Position numbers and translations under genes: made by a program. The notes below the pieces were generated by a model, which searched no databases, was not told the DNA's origin, and was given only the letters and a program-made list of their open reading frames with translations. A DNA stretch of 64,000 bases, from positions 1 through 64,000 of the forward strand of contig NOWV01000249.1 in NCBI GenBank assembly GCA_003344405.1, written 5' to 3'. Below, piece after piece: positions 13,601-24,980 of this stretch. How positions within the stretch are numbered: the stretch's first letter is position 1; the number at the start of each line of letters is the position of its first letter. Source of the DNA: Trichoplax sp. H2. Lineage: Eukaryota; Placozoa; Uniplacotomia; Trichoplacea.

Positions 13601-15984
13601 TAACGCCTTCAGCATGCATCGAATTCATGTTAGTGATGATATCGACGCAAGAGCAATTCGCTTTGTCGAAAGAAATCAACGCTACTTTGCCCTTTAGTAA
13701 ATTGGTTTCGCTATCATCGTATAAACACCCAAAATGACTCTTTTTACCAATGCCAACTAAGGAATGGAACGTCTATAAGAGGAAATATTAATTCATAGTC
13801 AATCATTTTTTTAATTCAATTGAGCTTTAGCACATGCTCCCACTAGGGCCATAATTTTCTATTATTTTTGCTTCAACAATACGTTTCCAACAGGTAAAGC
13901 TAATGCTACATACCATGGATTACTAAATTACAGTATCCAACAAATGCACCACCATCCACTGCAATGATAAATTTACACTGACTAGCACGTAGCAGTAGGT
14001 ACATTATATATATTTATAAACTGAGAAGTTAGGGTTAAAATTTAGACAAGTAGAAAGTGTGCTCGTATCCATGGCCCGGAATAATATCTGTAGACACGAC
14101 TAACATTATTGATCAAAGACACTAATTTAATTACCGCATTCTGGGAAGATTTAGGAAGTGACACGTAAGGCGAGCTATACATTTATAAACTGAGAAGTTA
14201 GGTTTAAAATTTATACAAGTAGAAAGTGCGCTCGAATCAGTGGCCTATAATATTATCTGTAGACGCGACTAACATTATTGATCAAAGACACTGATTTAAT
14301 TACCGCATTCTGGGAAGATTTAGGAAGTGACATGTAAGGCGAATTATACATTTGTAAACTGAAAAGTTAGGTTTAAAATTTATAGAAGTAGAAAATGTGC
14401 TTGTATCAGTGGCCCAGAATAATATCAGTAAACACGGCTAACATTATTGATCAAAGACACTGATAGAATTACCGCATTCTGGGAAGATTTGGGAAGTGAC
14501 ATGTAACGCGAATTATACAAGACACAGATGTCGGCCGTATGAGATGATGATATTGCTCGCATAACACCAGTATGGCCATAAGTTACCTAAAATATGAATA
14601 ACGAAAATTAATAGATCAGTTATGATTGAGAATAAAGACGAGTTTATTATATAAGACAATATACTATATTAGGTTTGCGGCCGTAGTATTGCAAGCATTA
14701 TAATTACATACTGTACTAGTAAGATTTTATCATACTTGTACAGTACATGAGTTGAGAGTCTTATTATATATACCTTATGTTCATGAAAATTATTTTCATA
14801 CAGTGCGTCTACACAGTAGTGGACGAGTAGAAAGCACATCTAACATCGCTAGCTAAGAGCGTAGAGCTAATATATTGTCGATTAGGTGAACCCTTAAGTT
14901 TGATTGCAACTTCGAATCACTTCTATACGAGTATCATTCTATAGTACATCATTGTTGATAATTGACATAGCCAGTGATTACTATTCAAGTGTATATGACA
15001 TATACAGGCAGGTAGCACTAAAAGCTACCAACCCACATTGTTTTCACAGCCACACTCGCAGTTTGAGTCAAGTCGCTACATTGTATCCCTGAAGATCTTG
15101 ATCATTTACAATAATTCATGTATGCAAATTACGGTATTACTACTATTTATTGCATTTGAATGAAAAAGATAGCCCATGTATGTATACACTGACAGTAGTA
15201 CAATAGCTTATAACAGCAACTATTTTGTAAAATTGATGAATTTTGGAAAGAATACAACAACTATGATTGACTACTGCTTCCACTTTTAATGCATCATTCT
15301 TTACTAGAAAGTTGGAATCAAGTCCATATTACTACCTTGCCATTCTCAATTTTATCTACACAGTAGTGAATGTACAACAAGATCAGACACGATAAGAACA
15401 AATCGGTTGCGTTCATTCATCTTCTATATTGATTAGCATGACGGCCAATATATGTAGCCATCGGTAGATTATAAGTATTTTTAAGTTCAAACGACTTGAT
15501 TTTATGCCGTTGTTGGTTCTACTGAAGTAGCGAATTCTGTTGTGGAGACGTCTGTGGACTGTCTCGAGTTGCAATTGTATTCTTTGCATTGTTTACGATC
15601 TACTCGTCAATAGAATTAGCATTGCTAATCATCATCGTAATCTTTCCTTCCAATTTTTTTTATGCTACCGTATAAAAATTGAATGCGACAATGATACCCT
15701 ACAAATTAGCCATTGATTATCATTCGATACAGGAGTGGAATTGCTTGTGAAAGTGTATCAAAAAGAATCGCAATAACGTTGTTGCTAGAAACTTGCAAAA
15801 TTTTTTACACTTTGTATCCAGAAGTTGATACTGGTGTGGCGGAAGTACAGGACTGCATAGTCAACATAGTCAACACGACGTCGGCTTTCGTACGGGTACA
15901 GTAATCACTACCAAATCGACCTACCTTGAACGATAAACACGTAACAACCAACAAAAACAGCATAGATGATTTATCGAGCGCCAT
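10641..15984 (-). CDS. SPPL2: Signal peptide peptidase-like 2 (intramembrane aspartyl protease)
   Basis: Fifteen exons join in phase to 549 residues: 15925-15984, 13914-13977, 13578-13756, 13166-13225, 12797-12942, 12499-12704, 12281-12377, 12064-12186, 11886-11961, 11728-11802, 11527-11619, 11318-11423, 11149-11232, 10873-11030, 10641-10763. Order of parts: a signal peptide (residues 1-20), a Cys-containing luminal PA-type domain (about 21-125), then a multi-pass presenilin/SPP domain. Catalytic motifs are YD (Y349-D350), GFGD (421-424) and PAL (477-479, within GQPALLYIVP). The acidic cytosolic tail is encoded by the last exon. The family cleaves type II transmembrane segments in endosome/lysosome membranes; the PA domain separates SPPL2 from SPP and SPPL3. 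All catalytic residues are intact. The internal splice choice near 13225 and 12704 is the least certain part. Confidence 0.9.
14006..14512. repeat. 169-bp tandem repeat, three copies, in SPPL2 intron 1
   Basis: Unit starts are about 14006, 14175 and 14344; each contains ATTTATAAACTGAGAAGTTA-like and TTACCGCATTCTGGGAAGAT words. Copies differ by scattered substitutions without indels, so the array is fairly young. It lies inside the 1.95-kb first intron of the protease gene. Confidence 0.9.
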
Positions 15985-18900
15985 TGCAATGTAGTCTCGT
16001 ATATACTATATTGCATCACTGTAAGCCCACTTTGATCGTTAAAATAAGGTAGGCGGCCAAAGAATAACTTCAATCCGGCAAGACAACGGACTATAGCTTC
16101 TCTTCTTGCTCTTGGGGTTCTCGATTTGGTCAAGTTTACTGTGACTGTTTACAGTACTGACGCTCTTTTTGTTCCTATACTGTACACTGTACACTGTACA
16201 GTACTGTCATCCAAAATGTCTCCAGTCGCAGGATGGTGCTGAGATGCGAGTCCCTGATACACAGTTTGACACTGACTTTTCCTACAGTACCGTCTCATCA
16301 TGATACTGTAAGGCTTTTTGCTTATGGCCTAATACAGACTACTACAGTACTGTACAGTGTACAGTACAGAAAAGTAAATCTAGATTTGGTGTACAGTACT
16401 GTACTGTACTGTAGACACTTCATTAGTGTACTGTACAGTATGCCTGATATCGCAATACAGAGATTTTTTATAATGTACAGTCTACAGTTGCTCAATTAAC
16501 CTCATTTTAATCAATTAAATTAGAAAGCCAAATTATTCAGCTTTATATTCGTATCATTTTTTTACATTTTGATTCACTCTCGTGATTTTGGGCCACCTTA
16601 AAGTACTCTAATTCGAACTGCTTCACACTCTGTTACAGTACTTTAAGAAAGCAACATCTATCCATACAAAACATGTCAAAAGACATAGAAATAGTTTCTA
16701 TACAGGACAGTACTTTTATATACTGTACAGTACTGCACTTTTAGCCATCCAAACATCTACAGTACAGTACTGTACTGTGGGTTAATGTACTGTACAGTGT
16801 ACACTGTACAGTATAATGTCGTCGACCAATGACATCCGTATTCTTCGATATGTTTGAATAGTTAAAAAACTACAAGTAAAACGCTTAAAAATGACCAATC
16901 GTTATGAACCTTCCTATACAGATAGGTCTCATGTTAAAGAAAGTGATCTACTAATTGATTCATCTTTATCCCGATGACAATTTAATATTAAAACCATACA
17001 TTGGCGATCAATTTTGTACAAATTGATTCAAAAATTGGAATATCCAATACCATACTGTACTGTACTGTACAGAGCTGTACAGTCTACAGTCTACAGTACA
17101 GTATACTTCGAGTACAGTACTGTACTGTACTGTCCATCGGATTATAGTGACATATATTTCGCGTATAATTCAATGCTTATACTTTCTACTTTGCATTATC
17201 ACTGCCACCTCGTACCACTCACTGGTCGAAACGTAGCACACAGTAGTAAATGGACACCAAGGCCACCCTTTTTTTTTCTAATGGCATTTTGCCAAAGTTG
17301 CTACCGCCATCAGTGCGATCAATTGGTGATTTCTGTCTTTGCCGACTCTGTAAGTAGCATTATTGAATATTGAACGGTGCTTATGGACGATTGTACGTAC
17401 AAATGTCCTTGAATATGAGTGCATACTCATTCAACAGTATTTGCCGTACATAAGGGCTTGTCAAACATGCACTTTTGTTTGGCAAATATCGCGCTGGAAA
17501 TGGTTCATGTGGTTCCTTACCACTTCATCTACCATTTCTATTTAAAAAAATTGGAATAAAAGGCCTTTCTTTCCCTGGCGCACCAAAAGCATTTGTTATG
17601 GCAAAGAATTCCTATTAATATTACAGTTCAGCTAGTGTAGTAACTTAGCCAACTGGATTAAGTAGATTAATTACATCATAGCCATTACTAGAGCAAGTAA
17701 TCCTTTTGATGCGGGTGCGCCTATTATGATTTTGATAGTTTCTATGGTCAGTTACGGTATTACCGCAACATGATAGTACTGTATAAATCATAGTCTGCAA
17801 TATGCTATGATCACATATACTGTGCTGTAGTGCATATTCGTGTAAAATGTTGATTAATCTGTGAGCGTAAATAATTGGGGAGTATCTTATAAACTCCGTT
17901 AGGTATATTAGGATCCCACTGAAAGTTATCAATAGACGTTTACAACAATAAATGCCGGATTGTCGGCTATGGCCAAGCTGGTTAGATGGAGTAGGGTACG
18001 ACTGTAGTTATAAAATATCAATTCTTCGTTGTTGCCAGAACTTTACAAGCAAAAGCTACTTGAAGTATAATTCTAATTACAATCAACCTTCCATAAATAA
18101 GAAACATTGATAATAATAATTAATTATAAATAATACTTTACTCTCTCACTGTACCATGAAATTTTAATTTCAATACTTAAAATTCGAATCAAACCAGTTC
18201 AAAAACAAATACAGAATGTTAATCCTATATAAACTTTTATATCCTTTGACAGTCCCAACGGTTGAGTAATAAATAATACTAACGTAATAGTTCTGTTTTG
18301 TATTGGAGAAAATTCATTTCATATCCTTATAAACTGCTGTTATCATCTTCCGTTCTGTCAAGAGTAAGTACTAAGAGATATATTGGCGATGTTTTGGCAT
18401 TTCAGCAGTACATGTTCTACATAACAAGGCCCCAAATCTTATTTCTACAGAATAACTTAAAAAGTCAATTCATTAAAATTTCATTAAGAAAGTTTGCGGA
18501 TTTCTTTATCGAGTAGGCAATAGGGCACTTTTCACCCTTTCTAAAAATAATACATGCGTACATATATGTATATATATGCATATATAAATGCATAAAATAT
18601 AAACTATCCAAATTATTTTCTAATCATTCATGCCAAATATATCATTTAATATTTAAATGTCGAGTCAATAGAAACTAAAATTCATCAATAAACTCATGTT
18701 TTGCACAATATCATATAAAAAATTGCAGACTAATAAATCCAGAATGATCTTAACTCTGGCCTAGTTTAATAATTCTGTCCATTAATAAATCTAGAATGAA
18801 CTTATAATGCTATAGAAATGAATCAGTTATACAAAATACGCTACGCGTATTGCTGTTAGAGATCATGGGCCTAATTAGAACTCTTTATCCTTACATAGTC

Positions 18901-21900
18901 TTATATTTATTAATGTAATATACTGTAATGTCATTCACAATAAAATCTTATCATGCTGTATAGTGATACTTACTGTAGTTGCCAATGGAATCATTTTACC
19001 CATTTTTGATACCGTATAATCTGTTTTTCAAAATCCTTTATGTTAGCAAACGAAATAAATTAATTTTAAATAAATTAAACATAGCTTACACAAAAATTTA
19101 TTTAATACTAATAATTTACAAATTATAGGAAGTGTAGAAATACCGTTAAACAATATCACATGTGTCATACAATGGCCTGATAGAGCCTACTAATTAGTTA
19201 ATTGTACTATAGCATTGAATAATTATATGCAATTCATGTTTACTTTTCCTAGCTATTTCAGTCTGTTGCAGCCATTTATATCCCTATAAAAATAATGTCT
19301 TACAGAATAATGTCTATCGTATCGTACACTAATCCAACTGTTACATAAATCAAATTACGTTACGGTAACTAATGATCGAATATGTAAAACGGTAAACAAT
19401 TTCTCGTCAAACAATTGCGTCTTCGCTCTGAAAGACTGTCATTTTCAATTGTAGAATATTGCAAATAAAAATTTAAAATACACAAATATCTTACCATAAA
19501 TTCTATTATCATAGATTAGGGTTCAATGATTTCTGTTCATAACTTGATTGTAATAATATATGCTTTATGAGAAATTAGCCGGTTATGATACAAAACATGC
19601 CTTAGGCAAAGTCCATCGTAACTTAATTATTAAAAGCAATCAAAAGGTCATTACAAAATTTAAAGGGAATGATATTTGCTGTTGAATTCAATATTACTAT
19701 CAAAGGCATGCCTTTATATCGCTTAGACTGTACGATAGGGCAATTCATTAATTGAAAGTATTTATTGTTTAAATCCGAAAATTCATTTTGATATTGATAG
19801 TATTCCTAAACTGACAATATTCATTACAATGCCTTAGCTGAATTTTCTTTAATTGTTTCTTTTCCGTAGGACGGTAATCAGTTTAATTCTAGCCTAATTT
19901 AATCACAATCAGGCCCGATATATCATCTTAGTACAAGTCCAGAATGATTAGACTATGTAATCTTTATGAGCGGTAGCAAAGGTTTTCTTCGTCAATTTAA
20001 ATATAAAGGCGCAATCAGAAGTACCATAACATTTTCAATTGTATGTTAATGAGCAATATATGCATAAAAAACTTTAGGAATAGATTTTCAATACCTAATA
20101 TAATATAAACCGGCAGGAGAAGAAAAGGCAATCATGGCATAGATTGCACCCCTCTATTTGATTATAAAATACAAAGTTTTATAGACTAAAAACAATTTTA
20201 TAATCGCTCTGACTTACCGCTCAATCTATTTCTATTTAAATGAATAAAACACAAAAAATTGACATTGGGTAAAAATATACTCCTTTTAGCTAATCAGTAA
20301 ACCTGAAATTTTACATTAAAAAGAACTTTTAATGATTCTGTTCCTTACAAACGGCATTACAGTAGGACCATCATAGACAAACAACCATAGGCTTTAAAAT
20401 CCAGTTTACATAGACATTTGTATATTTTACAATCTCCAATAACTTATTGTAGCTTTATAGACAGTATATGGATAATGAATTCGTTCATGAACTTTCCTGT
20501 AACCAGTATACCAACAATAAGAATAACATACACCTTAACAAACTTTACACCCTGCATAGAATTATCTTTTTTTAGTTAAACAATGTGACATATTCAAAAA
20601 ATTTTAATAAAAACAATTATGATTTACTAAATACAAATCCAGAACACCAATGAAAAGATATATGGTACCATGCTGTCTAAACAAGAAGTAAAAACGGCTG
20701 GATTACTTTAAATAGATTTTATAAACATTCTCAGTAGAACACTGTAAGGTAGTCCATTCATTGTAACCAAAGTTGAAGGTGGAGACAGCAAATTAAATAG
20801 AGTCAATCTCCTACCATTGGAAAATTGTAATATTCTCAATTAAAGAGGCTAGCATAAAGTAGCATATTGCAATAGTGCTAATGATTATCTTAGCCAGCAT
20901 TGTTAATATGGTCTGCTGCCATAGTAAATTTCCTTGCGAGCTTTTTTTACTAAACAATTATAAATTAAAAAATATGATACTACATTTTATTGTGTTATAA
21001 ATTATTAGCAAGAGTCTTGGAGCGAAAAAGTGGTTCCAAGATAAAAATCATCTGCAGTTTCTAACATTGATATTGAAGATAGGCATAGATGGTTTTAAAG
21101 TCAGTAGACGGTAAATATAGAGATAGGTATTTAACTTGAAATAAGGATCATGCAATCAATAGAAATAAAATGAGCTTTGTTTTTATTTCGTTGAATTTCA
21201 CCTCGCTAGTATTATAGCCAATGCCTAAGGTTAAGACAATAAAGGTCATTATTGCCATCAAAAATTAGTAACAAAATTTATAAGTTACGATGTTGTTTTA
21301 TATTGAAGCTATTCTCCTGTTTCACCGGATTACCCTAATTGTGTACTATTATCTATAATTAAAATTATATACCCGTAGATTGCAAAAGTAGTATGATAAG
21401 ACAAACTCCGTACTATTTTCTATGCTAAATGGAATAGAGTTATTACATCCATGTACGCTTATAACTTTACTAACACCTTTCTTGATCCTACAAAAACGGT
21501 TTGATTAATTCATAATCTATAAGTAAGCGAACTTGTTTGTATGAAATTATTATCCATAGAAGATAGATATCTTATATTGCACTGTCGTACTAAAAAGCAC
21601 CCAAATAGCATCGATTTTGGTAAATAAATATCCAAAAATGATTCTGCATGCATACAGCATTTCATTCAGAAATTTTATTTCTGTCAATGGAATATTAAAT
21701 CTACGGTATAAACCGTAACGAATATACTGTAGCAACCAAGATTGCGAACGAAGAAATATATAAACGCAAATGAACTACCCCCTGATTACCCGATAGCGAC
21801 TACATAGCGTTTTAAAGATAATATTTGTAGAATTTTATGCATGGTACTATCAATTATCGTTTATAATTCTGATCAAAACATGTACATTATGCTATAAATA

Positions 21901-23684
21901 GCTAAATAAAGTATTACGAAGATATTTAGAACACTTCTTCATAATACTGAGATCAGATTGTGCTAATTTGCAAAAAACATTTTTTCTTACTAAGATTCTA
22001 CTTTATAAGCAAAGTAATCGCGGTAACCAACGCTAACTAAAATATCGGCAGGCATAAAATTTTATATGCATTTAAAGGCGTTCATTTTATTTTTTTTCAT
22101 TAAGTCTGCCTAAAAGTGTTCCTAAATATTTACCTTACGGTTTAATATAATCTTTAAGTTAGCACATCTACAAGGTATGAACCGTATCTATAATCATTTG
22201 AAAAAATTGCGTCATTGATTTTGCTTGCTGCAGTAATTACAATACTGAAATAACTACCATATGGCAGTTGGCATACAAGGCAAGTGCATTATTAGAAAAT
22301 AAAATATAGGGGTTTAATCGTGAACGCGTTAACTGAATCAATAGTGTGTAAAGCCGACACTAACAAAATTGGTAAAATTTTACTGCAATTACTACGACAA
22401 GATATCGTCTGTATAATTATAAGAAGGGAAAAAAGTATTTTAAATACTAGAAGGCCAATTAGACCAATAAGAGCCATCCGTATGAATACAATAATATGTA
22501 TCATAGCGCGACTTAAATTAAAACGACATAAAATAAAATTACATTAAAATGTAAACAGAAAGAAAAGCTAAATAGACCATGATTATTATTTATCACAAGT
22601 AATTGGCACAAGCACATATACTGTATATATTTGAATGCAAACATATATATATATAAAATGCGATATGAATCATCGTGATTATTACAAGTTTAGTAAATGT
22701 AAAAATGGAAATTAATAGATATATTAAAATTACCGCAGATTGATGCTTAGCTGTCTACATATGCCAGCCCTATAATGCTTTGGCGATCCCTATATGGACT
22801 CGCATCTTAATAGAAATGAACACTGAATTTAATCTTAGCCATATAAACTAAGATTTGACGCGATCCACAAGAACTATATTAAAATACTAATAATAATTAA
22901 TAAATAGCTTATTTTATTCAAGAAGAAGCTAGAAATACTAAATAAGATGTAAATAAAACGATTACTTAATTTACTCTACAATGTATAATCTTAATCATTA
23001 ATCGACTGAACAGCAATTTACTCCGATTGGAAATATAGTTAGTGTGAATTTTAAAAGTGCTAGATTGAATTTTCGTTACTGATTAATTATACGCCAAACG
23101 TATAAGAGTGGCATAAGCTGTCATAAAAATCAATCTACTGTATTCCGTTTTATATTCAAATATATTGAATGATATGACTCAGCGAAAGTAATTATGTTAT
23201 TTTGAATTTGAATATCTAATAAAATCAGTTAGAAAATTGATATTTTTTCTTCATGATGTAAAGAAATTGATTCCTAAAGCTATCAAATTCAAACAAAATT
23301 AATTTGTCGGGTTCATGTACCATCGTGACAGCCATAATTATAAAGCATGCCGATGCCAGTCGATGAAGTTTGTTAGTAATGCGTTGGTTCATAGTAGATT
23401 GCCAGAGGCAACAAACTTTCTTGCTTAGCAATAGCCGAGAAATTGTATATGCGTTTTCGAAATTTTAACTGTTGATAGTATAATTTATGATAGGTAGGCG
23501 AATAACCTGCTACGGATTGTCTAGAGGAATTTCAAATTTTTCATTTGCAAAGTGAGTATCTGGATCGGCGGTATATTTCTTATTGTACGATATGAACAAA
23601 TACTACGGTCAAAATGCGTCATACGCAAATAGCATAAGGATAGCTATTAATACTCTCAAATCTCCGTAAAATATTCGTTACAAA
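15985..23684. other. Gene-poor stretch with palindromic repeat clusters
   Basis: No supported gene. Long open frames near 16233-17545 run through simple repeats and look like chance. 18541-18600 is an ATGTATATAT-type low-complexity tract. The SPPL2 promoter should lie at the left edge but has no obvious TATA box. Confidence 0.4.
16175..17135. repeat. Clusters of TACTGTACAG palindromic repeat
   Basis: Dense runs of interlocking ACTGTAC/GTACAGT words occur at about 16180-16205, 16340-16440, 16725-16810 and 17055-17130. The unit reads the same on both strands (GTAC-centred), so long runs can fold back on themselves. Further clusters lie at 49311-49860 and 53063-53170. Confidence 0.85.
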
Positions 23685-24034
23685 ATGATTATTGCCAAAG
23701 GTGACAGAGATAGAGATATCCACCCTTTGACGATCGATATTAATTCATATTATGCAGCGGAAATCATTAATAAGGTATGATAGATTTCATTTTGCTCATT
23801 GTTAAACTACATCAGCAAAGGTGACATTTCTAATTTTTTCATTGAGAATCTCAACCCTCTCACTAAGGTTGACGGTGAGTAAGCTACATATCCAATGAAT
23901 AATAGCTGAAAAAAAAAACTCAATCAAATGGTGATGATTGCACCGCATTGGTAGGCGACGTCAACAAATTGTTACAGGACAGAAAAAAATTCTTCAATAT
24001 ACAAAGATACTACAATAAAATATTGCAGAGTTAA
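23685..24034 (+). CDS. Weak candidate for a three-exon, 66-aa ORF
   Basis: 23685-23774 (30 codons from ATG, begins MIIAKGDRDRDIHPL), 23821-23874 (18 codons, hydrophobic, VTFLIFSLRIS) and 23978-24034 (ends KILQS, TAA) join in phase 0 with GT-AG ends. The second block is also open in another frame. The first intron would be only 46 nt, which is short for this genome. No family was recognised, and it converges on the gene at 24117-24707. Confidence 0.2.
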
Positions 24035-24116
24035 CTTGAAGATCTTTCAATTGTGTTACGGGGTAATTAAAGTGCAAAAAGTTTCGGCTAGACTGTTACT
24101 AAAATGTCTTTAGGTG

Positions 24117-24707
24117 TTAAAATTGTCCAAATATGAATGGTTGTTGCTCAACTTGAAGATAAGTACCGATTGGAGCAGAATAACCTAAATCACCATATTG
24201 TTGCAAATTCATGATTTGCCCCCAAAATTCACCACTGTACTGATTCATTTGTTGATGAAAATAGTAAGGTTGCCGACGATTTTCACGATTGCCTAACTTA
24301 ATGTTATGCCGTTTTTTCCAACGATATAACCACATATTGGATGCTTTAAAATCCAAGAGACCAATAGTATGAGCAATTTCTAAGGCTTTATGCTGTAAAT
24401 CCTTATTCTTAACACTAACACCAAGGTTGATTTGTTCTTTCATATAATTGAGGACACCATCTTCAATTTCTTGCGATCTGACTTGTCGAACAAATTGAAC
24501 TTTTTTACGATCTTTCTTTTTTGCATCGACGATCAATCTTAATTTATCATAGGAATTATTCCATTCGCGAACACGTTTACGATCGACACCGAATCGTATT
24601 GCAATCTGCGAAATATTAGATCGAGGCGAAAGTCGCAATGCTTCAACAACTTGTAATTTAAACGCTACGCTGTAGGCTTTACGTTTTCGAGTTGAGATGA
24701 TATCCAT
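24117..24707 (-). CDS. CENP-B/pogo-type HTH DNA-binding protein without DDE domain
   Basis: Single-exon protein of 196 residues starting at the Met that precedes DIISTRKRK. Residues about 9-55 form the first helix-turn-helix (SQIAIRFGVDRKRVREWNNS, the pogo/Brinker-like module). Residues about 78-137 form the CENPB/Tc5 helix-turn-helix, with the typical LLDFKASNMWLYRWKKRHNI segment. A basic linker (DAKKKDRKKV) lies between them and the tail is Gln/Tyr-rich. Full-length transposases of this type continue into a DDE nuclease domain of roughly 200-300 residues; here a stop follows and no DDE sequence is visible downstream. The open frame extends 74 codons upstream of this Met, but that part is hydrophobic and AT-rich, so I prefer the internal start. 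Likely a domesticated nuclear DNA-binding protein, or less likely a truncated element. Confidence 0.8.
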   Translation of the reverse strand: MDIISTRKRKAYSVAFKLQVVEALRLSPRSNISQIAIRFGVDRKRVREWNNSYDKLRLIVDAKKKDRKKVQFVRQVRSQEIEDGVLNYMKEQINLGVSVKNKDLQHKALEIAHTIGLLDFKASNMWLYRWKKRHNIKLGNRENRRQPYYFHQQMNQYSGEFWGQIMNLQQYGDLGYSAPIGTYLQVEQQPFIFGQF

Positions 24708-24972
24708 TTCGAAATGATCTAATTTTACCGGTAAAATTGCTTTAAAATTAAGCAAGATAAGAAAAAAGAGGAAGAGAAAAAAAATGATGGCGTATAAATG
24801 GTTGAAAGTAGTAGATAAAATAATCCCCTTCCTTAAGAAAATCTGCACCAAGTGATAACCACTGACAAAAAGTCTAAATGAAGACTGTATAATACAATAA
24901 TAAATAATAATGATTACAGCCAACCCCAAACCAATTGCTTTACCAAATGAACACTGACACTCTTGGACTATC

Positions 24973-24980
24973 TATATATA
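24973..24980 (-). promoter_or_regulatory. Possible TATA box for the HTH gene
   Basis: TATATATA lies about 270 bp before the preferred start codon at 24707, on the gene's strand. In AT-rich DNA such a word is common, so support is weak. Confidence 0.25.

Noticed and set aside
15713-15904. 63-aa plus-strand ORF inside SPPL2 intron 1
   Set aside because: The opposite strand is open over much of the same stretch, there is no family resemblance, and it sits within an intron of a well-supported gene.
17014-17545. 119-aa and 60-aa plus-strand ORFs
   Set aside because: They run through palindromic ACTGTAC repeats and their composition (Tyr, Cys, Thr, Val) is dictated by the repeat.
17955-18030. tRNA-like stretch (GGCTATGGCCAAGCTGGTTAG)
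   Set aside because: The left part resembles a D-arm/A box, but no B box (GGTTCGANNCC) or acceptor-stem pairing follows.
24708-24929. Hydrophobic N-terminal extension of the HTH protein
   Set aside because: Membrane-like sequence ahead of a DNA-binding domain is implausible, and codon composition there matches AT-rich noncoding DNA.
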